From an uncultured Clostridia bacterium (lineage in GTDB: Bacteria > Bacillota > Clostridia > TANB77 > CAG-508): a stretch of 47,478 nucleotides of DNA. The stretch spans positions 1-47,478 of the forward strand of contig CANQLH010000012.1 in the NCBI GenBank assembly GCA_947624655.1, in the 5' to 3' direction. The notes below the pieces were generated by a model. It did not search any database, was not told the DNA's origin, and was given only the letters and a program-made list of their open reading frames with translations. The position numbers were made by a program, and so were the translations under genes. Below, piece after piece: positions 17,223-26,819 of the stretch; position 1 is the first letter of the stretch, and the number at the start of each line of letters is the position of its first letter.

Positions 17223-18007
17223 TATATCACCCAACTACTTAAGAGATTTAAAACTATAACTACCACAATATTGGATGTGCAAAGGTAAAATCCAATTGGT
17301 ATATTCTTCTTTTCTTTCCCTCTTATTTTTCCCAATAATATTTCTGTTATTATCCAAATTAAAGTAAATAGTAATGTTACATAATAAGAAAATGTACCTG
17401 AAAATACTATCATACATAACGAAAGTACTAATAGTTCTATCATATAGCTTTCGTTTGAAGACATCTTTAAATGTAATATATCAAAAATTAATAATATAAT
17501 TATTGATATTAAATATATGATATATGTATGTACAGTAATGCAGTCTTGTATACATACATATGTCATATATGCAATAGATACAAAAACTCCAAATAATAAT
17601 ACTGATCTTTGTATTTTTATATTTTCTTTATCAATTCCTGCAATAATAAATAAAGTTGCTATATACAAAACAAACAAAAAGAAATATATAACCATGTTAG
17701 TATTTATTATAAATAAATGAAATTTGAATGAAAATGCAAACAATACAAATACTAATCCTGATAATATTTCTAATAATAAGTATCTTATTCTTATTTTTTC
17801 TCCACAATAAGAACATTTACCTCCTAATGCCAAATAGCTTACTATTGGAATTAAATCTTTAAATTTTAATTTTGCTTTACAGTTAGGGCAAAATGAATGC
17901 TTATATATTATGTCTTCACCTAATGGAATCCTATATACAGCTAACGTAAAAAAACTACCAAAAAGCGTCCCCATTATAAATATAAAACCATATACAATTG
18001 CTTCCAT
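17222..18007 (-). CDS. pilD: prepilin peptidase (A24), atypical second active-site region
   Basis: PilD cleaves and may N-methylate the prepilins of this operon. The start at 18007 follows AGAGGTGA (MEAIVYGFIFIMG). N-terminal domain: FGSFFTLAVYRIPLGE and two CxxC pairs (CPNC, CSYC) binding zinc, as in full-length PilD. The first catalytic Asp may be in AGIDKENIKI. The second canonical motif, GxGDxK, is missing; the matching region reads IFDILHLKMSSNES. The C-terminus has IPIGFYLCTSNI in place of the usual PFGP segment. Eight hydrophobic segments. Either a divergent clostridial form using another Asp (FDILHLK is a candidate) or an impaired enzyme. Confidence 0.82.
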   Translation of the reverse strand: MEAIVYGFIFIMGTLFGSFFTLAVYRIPLGEDIIYKHSFCPNCKAKLKFKDLIPIVSYLALGGKCSYCGEKIRIRYLLLEILSGLVFVLFAFSFKFHLFIINTNMVIYFFLFVLYIATLFIIAGIDKENIKIQRSVLLFGVFVSIAYMTYVCIQDCITVHTYIIYLISIIILLIFDILHLKMSSNESYMIELLVLSLCMIVFSGTFSYYVTLLFTLIWIITEILLGKIRGKEKKNIPIGFYLCTSNIVVVIVLNLLSSWVI

Positions 18008-18122
18008 TATATTTTCACCTCTTTGCCTATACATATTTTTTAAAATTTTAGGCATATACATTTTAAATGTATATGCCTAAGTTGTACTCTTGATCAATTT
18101 TCAACCATTTATCAAGTCAGCA

Positions 18123-18368
18123 TTACTGAGCACGACTTTCCATTATTGATTTGATTTCAGAAACAACACTACTCATATAGCTTTCTGTTGCTGCCATTAT
18201 ATTATTTTCGGTTAAAGCTGCATTACCATAATCATAAGCTGCATTAACTCCAAATGCAATAATTCCTGATTGATATGCTGCTGATATTGAAATAGCAGCA
18301 AGTATAACCAAAACAATTATTGTTATAATTAATGCCATAAGAGTAATACCTTTGTCCTGTCTTAGCAT
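18123..18368 (-). CDS. type IV pilin, short (81 aa)
   Basis: The class III signal is MLRQDKG-ITLMALIITIIVLVILAAIS with predicted cleavage after G7; this sequence type is common among clostridial pilins. Residue 5 after cleavage is A, not E. The mature chain is only about 74 residues, with a helical C-terminal half (GNAALTENNIMAATESYMSS). The AGGAGG site is strong, and the gene sits alone between two short gaps, so this is the best candidate for the major pilin. Confidence 0.85.
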   Translation of the reverse strand: MLRQDKGITLMALIITIIVLVILAAISISAAYQSGIIAFGVNAAYDYGNAALTENNIMAATESYMSSVVSEIKSIMESRAQ

Positions 18369-18425
18369 AAAACATTCCTCCTTAAAAATTTTTTTATATA
18401 TTTAATTTAATAAATATAACTAAAG

Positions 18426-18824
18426 TTATTTTGTGCCTGTATTTCCATAAAATGTGTTTGAAGTATTAGTTTGTGTACTAGTACTTGTTTCTTGTGTATC
18501 AGTCACATTATTTTCATCTCCACTTTTTGGTTTGCTAGTATCAAATGTTGAAAATGGATTTGATTTTCCTTTTGTATATTGTTTAGTTTTTTCATAAGTT
18601 TTTAAATCATTAGAAGTTAATTCATATGTTACCAATACTTTGTCATTTTCTGCCACCTTTTCATTAAGTTCATTTTTTACTTCTTCTGACATTTCGTATG
18701 TCTGAACAGTTGGTACCGCTTTATTTGATGGTACATAGTTATAAAATATTATTCCCAAAGCTAATACAACTATTGCTAATAATAAAAGCAAAATCATTAT
18801 TTCTTTTATTATTGACTTAACCAT
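18426..18824 (-). CDS. small membrane-anchored protein in the pilus operon, 132 aa
   Basis: One N-terminal membrane helix (residues 8-29), an extracytoplasmic segment of about 65 residues with VPTVQTYEMSEEVKNELNEK, and a Ser/Thr/Asn-rich low-complexity tail. I recognise no family. Its place after the pilO-like gene and before the pilin suggests a structural or PilP-like role in the pilus machine, which is inference only. The gap upstream (18825-18933) contains nothing identifiable. Confidence 0.6.
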   Translation of the reverse strand: MVKSIIKEIMILLLLLAIVVLALGIIFYNYVPSNKAVPTVQTYEMSEEVKNELNEKVAENDKVLVTYELTSNDLKTYEKTKQYTKGKSNPFSTFDTSKPKSGDENNVTDTQETSTSTQTNTSNTFYGNTGTK

Positions 18825-18933
18825 AGTATTTCCTCCTTTTGTTTATCATTAATATTGCTATTTTAATCTTTTGTATATTCTAATTAATACACTATTTTAA
18901 CTTTGTATGCCATTATTGCACATTACCTTGATT

Positions 18934-19701
18934 TTACTCAATTTCACTAGTAGTAATAGTTGAACCAGTTGAATTAACTGTACCAGTATTAGTATCACTA
19001 TTAGCATTAGTATTAGTATTATCATCATCAACATTATTAGTATCACTTTGCGTTTCATCACTATTACTAGTTGTGTCACTAGTATTATTATTATTCTGAG
19101 TTAAAACTCCCCCTGCTGTTAATGAATCTTTATTTATTGCAACATTTCTTATTACAAAAGATGCTTGAAGTTGATCTTCATTATACTGTGACATTGAGAA
19201 ATCATCAATTCTAAATCCTAGTGTTGAATCCTTTTCAACAGCATATATAAATTCTGATATAGGTAAATATTCTCCAAGTGCTAAGAATGATAAGTTATAA
19301 TATCCATCGAATTCTCCATATGATACATTTAGTTGTATTACAACATTGTTTTTAGTTGCATATAGTCCAATCTTTGTCCACAAATATCCCATATCATATT
19401 CCTCAGATTGATGTGCTTCGTTTAGTTCATCTTCTGAATTATCTGAAGTAACTTGTTTATATCTTTCTCTTGTATCTTGTAAAGTTGCTAAACTCGAATC
19501 CAAGTTTAATTTTGCTTCTCCATATGATTTATCAGTTGTTTGTTTTAAATTTACTAATTCAGCATCTATTTTTCTATTATCTTCTACTATTTCTCTAACA
19601 GATGCTACATGTAAATTTCCTATGTTTATTCCTGATATAGCTGTTAAAGCAAATATTGCAACTAAAGAAGCTATAATAACATATATTAAAAGTTTTCTCA
19701 T
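18934..19701 (-). CDS. pilO: PilO-like pilus alignment protein
   Basis: A bitopic protein of 255 aa: short cytoplasmic start, helix at residues 4-24, a coiled coil (IVEDNRKIDAELVNLKQTT), then a compact domain with SYGEFDGYYNLSFLALGEY and FIYAVEKDSTLGFRIDDF that fits the ferredoxin-like PilO periplasmic fold, and an Asn/Thr/Asp-rich tail. Its start overlaps the pilMN stop by four bases (ATGA), so the two proteins are coupled, as PilN and PilO pair in the alignment complex. The PilO call relies on topology and position more than sequence. Confidence 0.7.
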   Translation of the reverse strand: MRKLLIYVIIASLVAIFALTAISGINIGNLHVASVREIVEDNRKIDAELVNLKQTTDKSYGEAKLNLDSSLATLQDTRERYKQVTSDNSEDELNEAHQSEEYDMGYLWTKIGLYATKNNVVIQLNVSYGEFDGYYNLSFLALGEYLPISEFIYAVEKDSTLGFRIDDFSMSQYNEDQLQASFVIRNVAINKDSLTAGGVLTQNNNNTSDTTSNSDETQSDTNNVDDDNTNTNANSDTNTGTVNSTGSTITTSEIE

Positions 19702-21323
19702 GGCAATTCTCCTTCTATAACAACTGTAACAACATTATCTTGTTTTTGTGACGTGTCAGATACTACATTAGTAAGTATTCCATCTAGCTTTAATTTTTCT
19801 CTAAATATACCGATTTGTTCATATTTATCTGACTGTGCAACAATTGTAACTCTTGTTCCCGAATTTACAATTGAAGTTAATTGTACATTTACAGGTATTA
19901 TATACATTATTTCATTTAACAATGTAGGAACTGCATATTTTAATCTTTTGTCATCTGAATGTGAAGCATTTATATTTTCAAGGTTTGTCATTAGTGTTGT
20001 ATATTCCTGTGTTTTATTATCCATTTTAGTTTTATCAGCATTCATTGCAGTTATCTGAGTCTGTAAATTCTTTTTAGCCTCTTCAATTTCTTGATTTTTA
20101 AGATTTACTTGTGTTTTAATAAATCCTGAAAAAGCTCCATATACTAAGACTAAAATTAGTAATCCTGCTGCTGTTCTTAACAATCTTTTTTCTGCTAATG
20201 ATAATGCATTACCAAAATCAAAATTTAAGTTTAGTCCAGACGATCTATTTGGTTTCTTAGATGAACCACCTATTTCTTTTGTTAAGAATGATGGTATTTT
20301 ATCAGAAATTCCTTCTTTTTTAAAGTTAATTCCTTTTAATCCATCTCCAAGTCCTTGTAATGCTAATGCAATTGCTGAATTTACCTCGATATAATCTTTT
20401 ATATTAATTCGACTTCCAGCTGCCTTTATAAAATATGGTTTTAATATTTCGCACTTTACATCTTCAAGATAGTCTTGGAAATATATATCTATATTATTTA
20501 TTACAGATGCTGTACCAGTTATATATACCTTGTCAATTTTCTTTATACTATCATTTAATACTTTTTTTACTTGTCCAACAATATTATATAATGTTGGCAT
20601 AATATCATCTAAGTAAGCATTTTCTTCGTATTGGATATCTTTTCCATTTTCTGTATATATTGTCGAATTTTTGCATATTTCATATGCTTTTGAATATGAA
20701 TTTTCTTTTTCATCTATTTTATTTAATATTTCACTTGTTCCTGCATTTATAGTTGTAATATCATATACTTTTTGTTCTATTATAGATGTTACTGTCGTTT
20801 TATTTTCAATATTTACAATTGCAATATTTTCGACATTTTTTGTTTTGTTAATTTCTAATAAGTTAACTATATTAAGAGGAATAGGTGATATATTAACCAA
20901 TTTGTACTTTCCAAATAATTCTGTTTTTTTAGATATTTCCCCTTTGTTTACTGAAACATGAATTGCTTTTATTTTTTCTTTGTCTTCTAAATCATTCACA
21001 AGAACATATCTAGTGTCAAACGTGTCAACATTTTTGCTTTTTTCATAGCATAAAGATTCAAATTCTGTCATTATATAATTGTGCATGTCTTTTTTGTTTA
21101 GCAAATTAAATATATAGAAGTAGTTATAATCTTCATTAGAAGTATTAATACTAATTGGTGTATTATAGCTGTATGTTTCTTCTATAATTTGTTCAATTGT
21201 TTTGCTAAGTCTATCATAGAATTTAATACCAAATGACTCAACTTTTACGACATCATTTTCTTTTGACACCTTTGCATATTTAATTATATTTTCTTCAATA
21301 TATAATCCTAAGCAACTTGTCAT
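19698..21323 (-). CDS. pilM: PilM-PilN fusion protein
   Basis: 541 aa. Residues 1-345 look like PilM, the actin-like cytoplasmic ring protein: CLGLYIEENIIKYAKV start, IAIVNIENKTTVTSI (phosphate loop-like), KVYITGTASVINNI, and VNSAIALALQGLGDG. Residues 383-404 form a membrane helix, followed by a coiled coil (NQEIEEAKKNLQTQ) and a PilN-like domain with VPTLLNEIMYIIPVNVQLTSI and QIGIFREKLKLDGI. In most systems pilM and pilN are separate genes; here one chain would link ring and periplasmic parts. First gene of the operon, start after AGGAGAAGAAA. No in-frame CGG. Confidence 0.85.
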   Translation of the reverse strand: MTSCLGLYIEENIIKYAKVSKENDVVKVESFGIKFYDRLSKTIEQIIEETYSYNTPISINTSNEDYNYFYIFNLLNKKDMHNYIMTEFESLCYEKSKNVDTFDTRYVLVNDLEDKEKIKAIHVSVNKGEISKKTELFGKYKLVNISPIPLNIVNLLEINKTKNVENIAIVNIENKTTVTSIIEQKVYDITTINAGTSEILNKIDEKENSYSKAYEICKNSTIYTENGKDIQYEENAYLDDIMPTLYNIVGQVKKVLNDSIKKIDKVYITGTASVINNIDIYFQDYLEDVKCEILKPYFIKAAGSRINIKDYIEVNSAIALALQGLGDGLKGINFKKEGISDKIPSFLTKEIGGSSKKPNRSSGLNLNFDFGNALSLAEKRLLRTAAGLLILVLVYGAFSGFIKTQVNLKNQEIEEAKKNLQTQITAMNADKTKMDNKTQEYTTLMTNLENINASHSDDKRLKYAVPTLLNEIMYIIPVNVQLTSIVNSGTRVTIVAQSDKYEQIGIFREKLKLDGILTNVVSDTSQKQDNVVTVVIEGELP

Positions 21324-21439
21324 TTTCTTCTCCTTTGTATTTTTTTATTATATTTTACATTTTCAGTCTTTTAATACTTGAAATTTTTTTTTAATTTTAC
21401 ATTTTTATGCAATTTCTTGTAAATATTCACTACGTTTAT

Positions 21440-21467
21440 ATTTTATATTTTTCTGCAAAAAAGTCAA
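21440..21467 (-). promoter_or_regulatory. probable promoter of the pilus operon
   Basis: Minus strand TTGACT (21467-21462), 16 bases, TAAAAT (21445-21440), about 115 bases before pilMN. The rest of the 237-base gap is AT-rich with no other element seen. Confidence 0.45.
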
Positions 21468-21546
21468 TAACTTTTACTGAAATGTAATGTAATTGTAATA
21501 TTTCTGTAACATTATAACTACATTTTCAAATATCAATATTCAAGTG

Positions 21547-21578
21547 AAAAGCAAAGAGCTTTATTTTTTGCTCTTTGC
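21547..21578 (-). terminator. terminator overlapping the end of topA
   Basis: Minus strand stem GCAAAGAGC/GCTCTTTGC (21578-21570 and 21559-21551) with the topA stop codon inside the loop, followed by TTTT. The 5' arm is coding sequence for the last residues (AKSKK). Confidence 0.6.
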
Positions 21579-23565
21579 TTTTTTTGTTTTTGCCTCTTTT
21601 TCTTTTTGAGGCTTATTCCATGATATATAATCACACCCATTATTAGGATTATTTTCACAAATATAGAATTTTCTTCCTTTTTTACTTTTTCTTACTTGAA
21701 TTTTTCCTCCGCATTTTGGGCAAGGCTCTTTTATGGTCTCAATAATAGGTTTTGTGTTTTTACATTCTGGATAGCCAGGGCATGCTAAAAATTTTCCATA
21801 TCTTCCGTATTTTACTACCATCATTCTTCCACATTTATCACAAGGTACATCAGATACTTCTTCTGTTAATTGTACTTGTTCAAGTTCTTTTTGTGCCTTT
21901 TCTAATTCTACTGAGAATGGCTTATAAAATTCTCTAATTATTTCTTTCCATTCTTCTTTTCCTTCTGCAATGTCATCAAAGTTTTTTTCTATATCAGCTG
22001 TAAAATCTACATTCATTATATCTTCAAAGCTATTTATTAATAAGTTGTTTACAACTCTTCCAAGCTCTGTTGGTACTAACTGTTTTTGTTCTTTTTCTAT
22101 ATATCTTCTTTCTAATATTGTTGTAATTGTTGGAGAATACGTACTAGGTCTTCCTATGCCGTTTTCTTCCAAAGTTTTTACTAAGCTTGCTTCCGTATAT
22201 CTAGGAGGTGGCTCTGTAAAACTTTGTTTTGGTTCTAATTTTTCTTTTTTTAATTCTTCTCCTACTTCTAGTTCTGGTAAACTTTGATTTATTTCTTCTT
22301 CATTTTCTACATAGACTGCCATAAACCCTTTGAATTTTAATTTTTGACCGTTTGATTTAAAATTATACTCGCCTGCATCAATATCAACTGCCATAGTATC
22401 AAATACAGCATTTGCCATCTGACTTGCTATAAATCTGTTATATATTAATCTATATAGTTTGTATTGATCATTCGTAAGGTTCGATTTAATAGAATCTGGT
22501 GTTAACTCTACATAAGTTGGTCTAACGCCTTCATGCGCATCTTGTGAATCTGCCTTTGTTTTGTAATATCTATTTTCATAGTAGTTCTTGCCATATACTT
22601 CTTCTATCTGTTTTTTTGCTGCATTTCTTGCTACTTCAGAAATTCTTGTCGAATCTGTTCTCATATATGTTATAAGGCCGAGTCAAACCTCTTCCGTCTA
22701 TTTTAACTCCTTCGTATAAGCTCTGTGCAACTGACATTGTTTTCTTTAATGTAAATCCTATCTTTCTTGATGCTTCTTGTTGCATCGTACTGGTTGTAAA
22801 TGGTGGAGCTGGCGTTCTTTTCTTTTCTCCCTTTTTCACATTTTTTACAATAAATTTTCCATTTTCTATTTCTTGTAAAATGCCATTTACCTGTTCTTCA
22901 TTATTTAATTCTAATTTCTTTCCATTTTTTCCTGTAAATTTTGCTTCAAAAATAGTTTTTGTTTTTTTATCTGATAATTTTGCATATATGTTCCAGTATT
23001 CTTCTGGAATAAATTTTTCAATTTCTTCCTCTCTATCAACTATAAGTTTAACAGCAACTGATTGTACTCTTCCTGCAGAAAGTCCTTTTCTTACTTTCTT
23101 CCAGAGCAATGGACTAATTTGATATCCAACTATTCTGTCTAATACTCTTCTTGCTTGTTGAGCATCAATTAGGTTTTTATCCAATGTTCTTGGCTTCTTC
23201 ATTGCTTCTTGTACAGCATTTTTTGTAATTTCATTAAATGTTACCCTATTTTGTTCGTTCTCATTCATCTCTAAAATATGAGCTAAATGCCATGCAATAG
23301 CTTCTCCCTCACGATCAGGGTCCGTTGCAAGATATACTTTTTTTGCCTTTTCCGCTTCCTTTTTTAAACTTTTTATTAACTCTCCCTTTCCTCTAATATT
23401 AATATATTCTGGTTCAAAATCATTTTCAATATTTACACCTAATTTAGATTTAGGAAGATCTCTTACATGTCCCATTGAAGCAACAACTTTAGTGCTTCCC
23501 CCTAAGAATTTTTTTATTGTATTCGCCTTTGCTGGTGATTCCACAATTATTAATTTATCTGCCAC
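21561..23565 (-). CDS. topA: DNA topoisomerase I, read through a CGG +1 site at the active site
   Basis: Type IA topoisomerase relaxing negative supercoils. GTG start at 23565, seven bases after GGAGG. N-terminal Toprim: [33 protein letters not shown]. Then [20 protein letters not shown] and [11 protein letters not shown]. At codon 296 the frame meets CGG (22680-22678) and would end after [13 protein letters not shown]. Skipping C gives [15 protein letters not shown], the active-site motif with catalytic Tyr300. Then [16 protein letters not shown], and two zinc fingers (CDKCG...CPGYPEC; CPKCGG...CENNPNNGC). Corrected length 667 aa. The unshifted product lacks the catalytic Tyr, so cells need the shift, unless the base is an error. 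GTG start and terminator suggest a monocistronic unit. Confidence 0.95.
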
Positions 23566-23649
23566 AGTTTTTCCTCCATTTCTTTTTGCTATTTTACATT
23601 AGTTATCTCTATAAGTCAATAAATTTATTTAAAAACTTCTAATTACTTA

Positions 23650-23979
23650 TTACATATCAACTAATATTTCTGCTACTGTGTCTTGTAATCCTATTGGTGT
23701 TACAAAATTTTCTTTTAATTTATAAATTATATTGTTTATAATATTTTCTTCATTTGTTATATTTGTCATAGCTTCATTTTCTACTTTTGTAAAATTCTTT
23801 CTATATTCTGTTTTTATGACTTCAATTCCATATTCCTCTTTTTCATTTGTTATTTTATAATATTCTAATCTTATTGGGTAATTTATGTTGTTTTCTTTCA
23901 ATTTTTCGTTATCAATAAAAATTCCTGTAAAAAACTTTTTAGTTTTCTTTTGTTCTCCATCCACTTTTATTTTATACAC
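23650..23979 (-). CDS. DUF6514-like hypothetical protein
   Basis: A 109-aa protein with a probable GTG start at 23979 just after AAAGGAAA. It has the pattern I associate with clostridial DUF6514 proteins: KEEYGIEVIKTE, KVENEAMTNIT, and a C-terminal LKENFVTPIGLQDTVAEIL. Function unknown. It lies 84 bases upstream of topA on the same strand and could be co-transcribed. The family call is from memory of the motif order and is moderate. Confidence 0.6.
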   Translation of the reverse strand: MYKIKVDGEQKKTKKFFTGIFIDNEKLKENNINYPIRLEYYKITNEKEEYGIEVIKTEYRKNFTKVENEAMTNITNEENIINNIIYKLKENFVTPIGLQDTVAEILVDM

Positions 23980-24105
23980 TTTCCTTTCATAGATTAATCT
24001 GAATTTTTCATAAGTTGTAAATTAGATTGGTTATGTTTTATTATTATACATGTTTTCTCTTTAAAATCAAGATACTTTTTGCTATTTCCATCTTCCTTTT
24101 TCTAC

Positions 24106-24145
24106 AAAAATAAGTTCTAATCGTGCTTTTTCAACAGATTAGAAC
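24106..24145 (-). terminator. terminator of the murE-yfhO operon
   Basis: Minus strand perfect 9-bp stem GTTCTAATC/GATTAGAAC with a 14-base loop, followed by TTATTTTTG, six bases after the yfhO stop. Confidence 0.75.
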
Positions 24146-24151
24146 TTTATT

Positions 24152-26810
24152 CTACCTTTTATTCCTTTTAATTATTATGAATCCTGCAAAAAATATTATT
24201 CCTATAATAGTAGCAAATGAACCTAAAACTATTTTATCTGGCATATATTTAATAACAATCTTATGTTCTCCTTCTTTTAAATTAATTCCTATAAATGTAT
24301 TTAGTAAATTTTCATATTCTACTTTTTCCCCATCTACAGTAATGCTAAAGCCCTTTTCATAAGGTATTGTGAACATTACATATTCATTATCATTTTTAAT
24401 ATTTATTGTTCCTTCAAAGGTTCTATTATCTATTTGTTTCATATCTACTTGATTTTGCTTTAATTTTTCATAATGTTTCGAAAGTATATCTTCTTTTTCA
24501 TAATAAACAGACATATCTCTAAGTATAACTTCTTCTTTTTCAAGCATCAATTCTATTTTTATTTTTTCTCCAACTTTTCTTTTTCCTAAGTCTATTATTT
24601 CACTATCTGAGTCATTAAATATTGTCCTTTTTTCTTCCCCATTTATATATAATTTGCAATTTTCTCCACCTACCGCAACAAAGTTTACATATAAATCATC
24701 TTCACTTTCTACTTCAAACTCATATGTTAATTTTGCATCATCGTTTATTTTTGTGTATATAAATGAGTTATTGCTAATTCCACTTGTAGACATATCTATT
24801 TTTCCCTTTTGAGGTATATATATGTTTTCTTCTATACCTGACATTTTTTTAATTACTTCATTTTGAAATTCAAATTGGTTTTTTTCCTCTTCAGTATTAG
24901 CATCAAAAATATTTTTATTTACTACATATCCAAGAGCTAAATAATAAGGATTTCTATATATTTTAACATTATTTTCAACAAATAAATCTTCGTACTCAAC
25001 ATTATATTCTTTTATGAATTCTGTATTTGGTGGTACTAAAATATATTTAATTCCAAGTAACATATCTGCAGCTTTAGTCATTTCAAGGTTATATTTTATA
25101 TGTACATACACTCCATAACTGCCTATGTTTCTTAAAAATTCATATAATGATTTAGAATAAGTTGAGCTTGAATAGCTCATGCCGTTATATCCAAAAATTA
25201 ATCCATTATTTGCTGATAAATGGACAGGCATTTCTGTTCTATATAAACTATGGTCATATTCTTTTAAATTATTAATGAGCCTACCATATATATCAATCAT
25301 TCCGCTATAGTATCTTTGTTCTATTTTACTTGCTTCTTCTTTTATTAATTTCATGCAAAATACAGCATTATATACTGTATCTCCAACGCCTATAATAAGC
25401 ACTATTGCAATTACTATTTGTGAAAAATGTTTTTTTATGAGTTTTATTACTTTTTTGCTACTTTCTTTTAAATTTATTTTACTTGCAATTATCAATACGC
25501 CTATCACAAGTACGAGTATCATATCAAGTCTAATTGAATTTTTACTTAAAAATTCAATTTTTCTGCTTGATATATATATTGATAAAATATGATATATAAA
25601 TATTGTAAGTAATATATGCCATGTCTTCGTACCTTTTTTTAATTTATCAAATCCGTCGTTTCGCAAGAATTATATACATAAATATAAACATAAAAGAATA
25701 TCTATAAATATACCAAGCAGAAATATTTCCCATTGTCCATAAGAGATTTACCCCATTTAGATAAAAACTTACGCCAAATATTGCAAGAACTCCTAATGAT
25801 AATAATTTTTCTTTTAGTTTTATTTCTCTATTCAAAAAATATAGTATAACCAAGAAATTTGCAAGAACTCCACAAAATATTGGTGGCATTGCTTCATTTT
25901 TAATTTCTTCTATATTAAATGAATTAGTAAAGAATTTACTAATTAAATTGGTTATCTCAAAATTTTTATTCAAATTAAATTTATCCAATGAAAATTCTGC
26001 TCGTCCATTTTGAAGTCCTACAAATACTGGTATTAGCAATGCTCCTGTTATTAATACAGCACATATAGAACAAAATGCAAATATTCCTACTTTTTTTGAT
26101 ACATTTTTTACTGATTTTAATTTGCCTCTAAGTAAGAAATATATAAAATATATTGCTGAAAATACGCAAACCATAAATCCTATGTAATAATTTGTAATTA
26201 AAGTTAATATAAGGCTTATTGTATAAAGCATAAATTTATTATTTTTTACAATATCCTCAATTCCAGCTATTACAAGAGGTAATAGTATTACTCCATCAAG
26301 CCACATTATATTAAATCCATATGTTATAACATATGTTGATAATGAATACATGACTGAAAAAGCTAAATTCGAAAATTTAACCTTTCTCTTTCTATTTAAG
26401 TAATAGATAAACGTCACTCCACAGCTTGCAGTTTTTAAAACTAATATTATTTCATATGCTAGTGTCACATTTTCTTTTGAAAATAATAGTGTTATAAAGT
26501 TATATGGACTCATCAAATAGTATGCAAATAGTCCATACATTTCTCCTCCTAATGATTTACTCAAAGAATAAATCATACTACTATTACCTAAGAATAATTC
26601 TCTAAAATATTGCAAAAATGGCACATATTGTCCATATGCATCTACTGGTAGATACGTATTTACGCCAAAAGGGTACACCTTTCGTTCTATAAAAACTCCA
26701 ATTATTACCACAATTGGAATAAAAAATGAAAGTATATATAATACTACCCTTTTTATTTTTTCATTATCTATATCTTTGCTCATAAATTTTTTTATATTGT
26801 TTTTTTTCAT
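24152..26810 (-). CDS. YfhO family multi-pass membrane protein, read through a CGG +1 site
   Basis: YfhO proteins are large GT-C-like membrane proteins linked in Bacillus to glycosylation of lipoteichoic acid. I chose the ATG at 26810 (seven bases after AGGA) over the ATG two codons upstream. The first part has about ten helices, FGVNTYLPVDAYGQYVPFL, MWLDGVILLPLVIAGIE and NISAWYIYRYSF. It would end at LAKRRI. At codon 386 (25655-25653) the codon is CGG; skipping C gives AKRGFDKLKKG and the frame continues through further helices, a large extracytoplasmic beta domain (FEGTINIKNDNEYVMF, GYNGMSYSSSTYSKS) and a last helix. Corrected length 885 aa, normal for the family. Four bases follow murG, so it belongs to the cell-wall operon. 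Confidence 0.88.
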
Positions 26811-26819
26811 AGTCATTTC

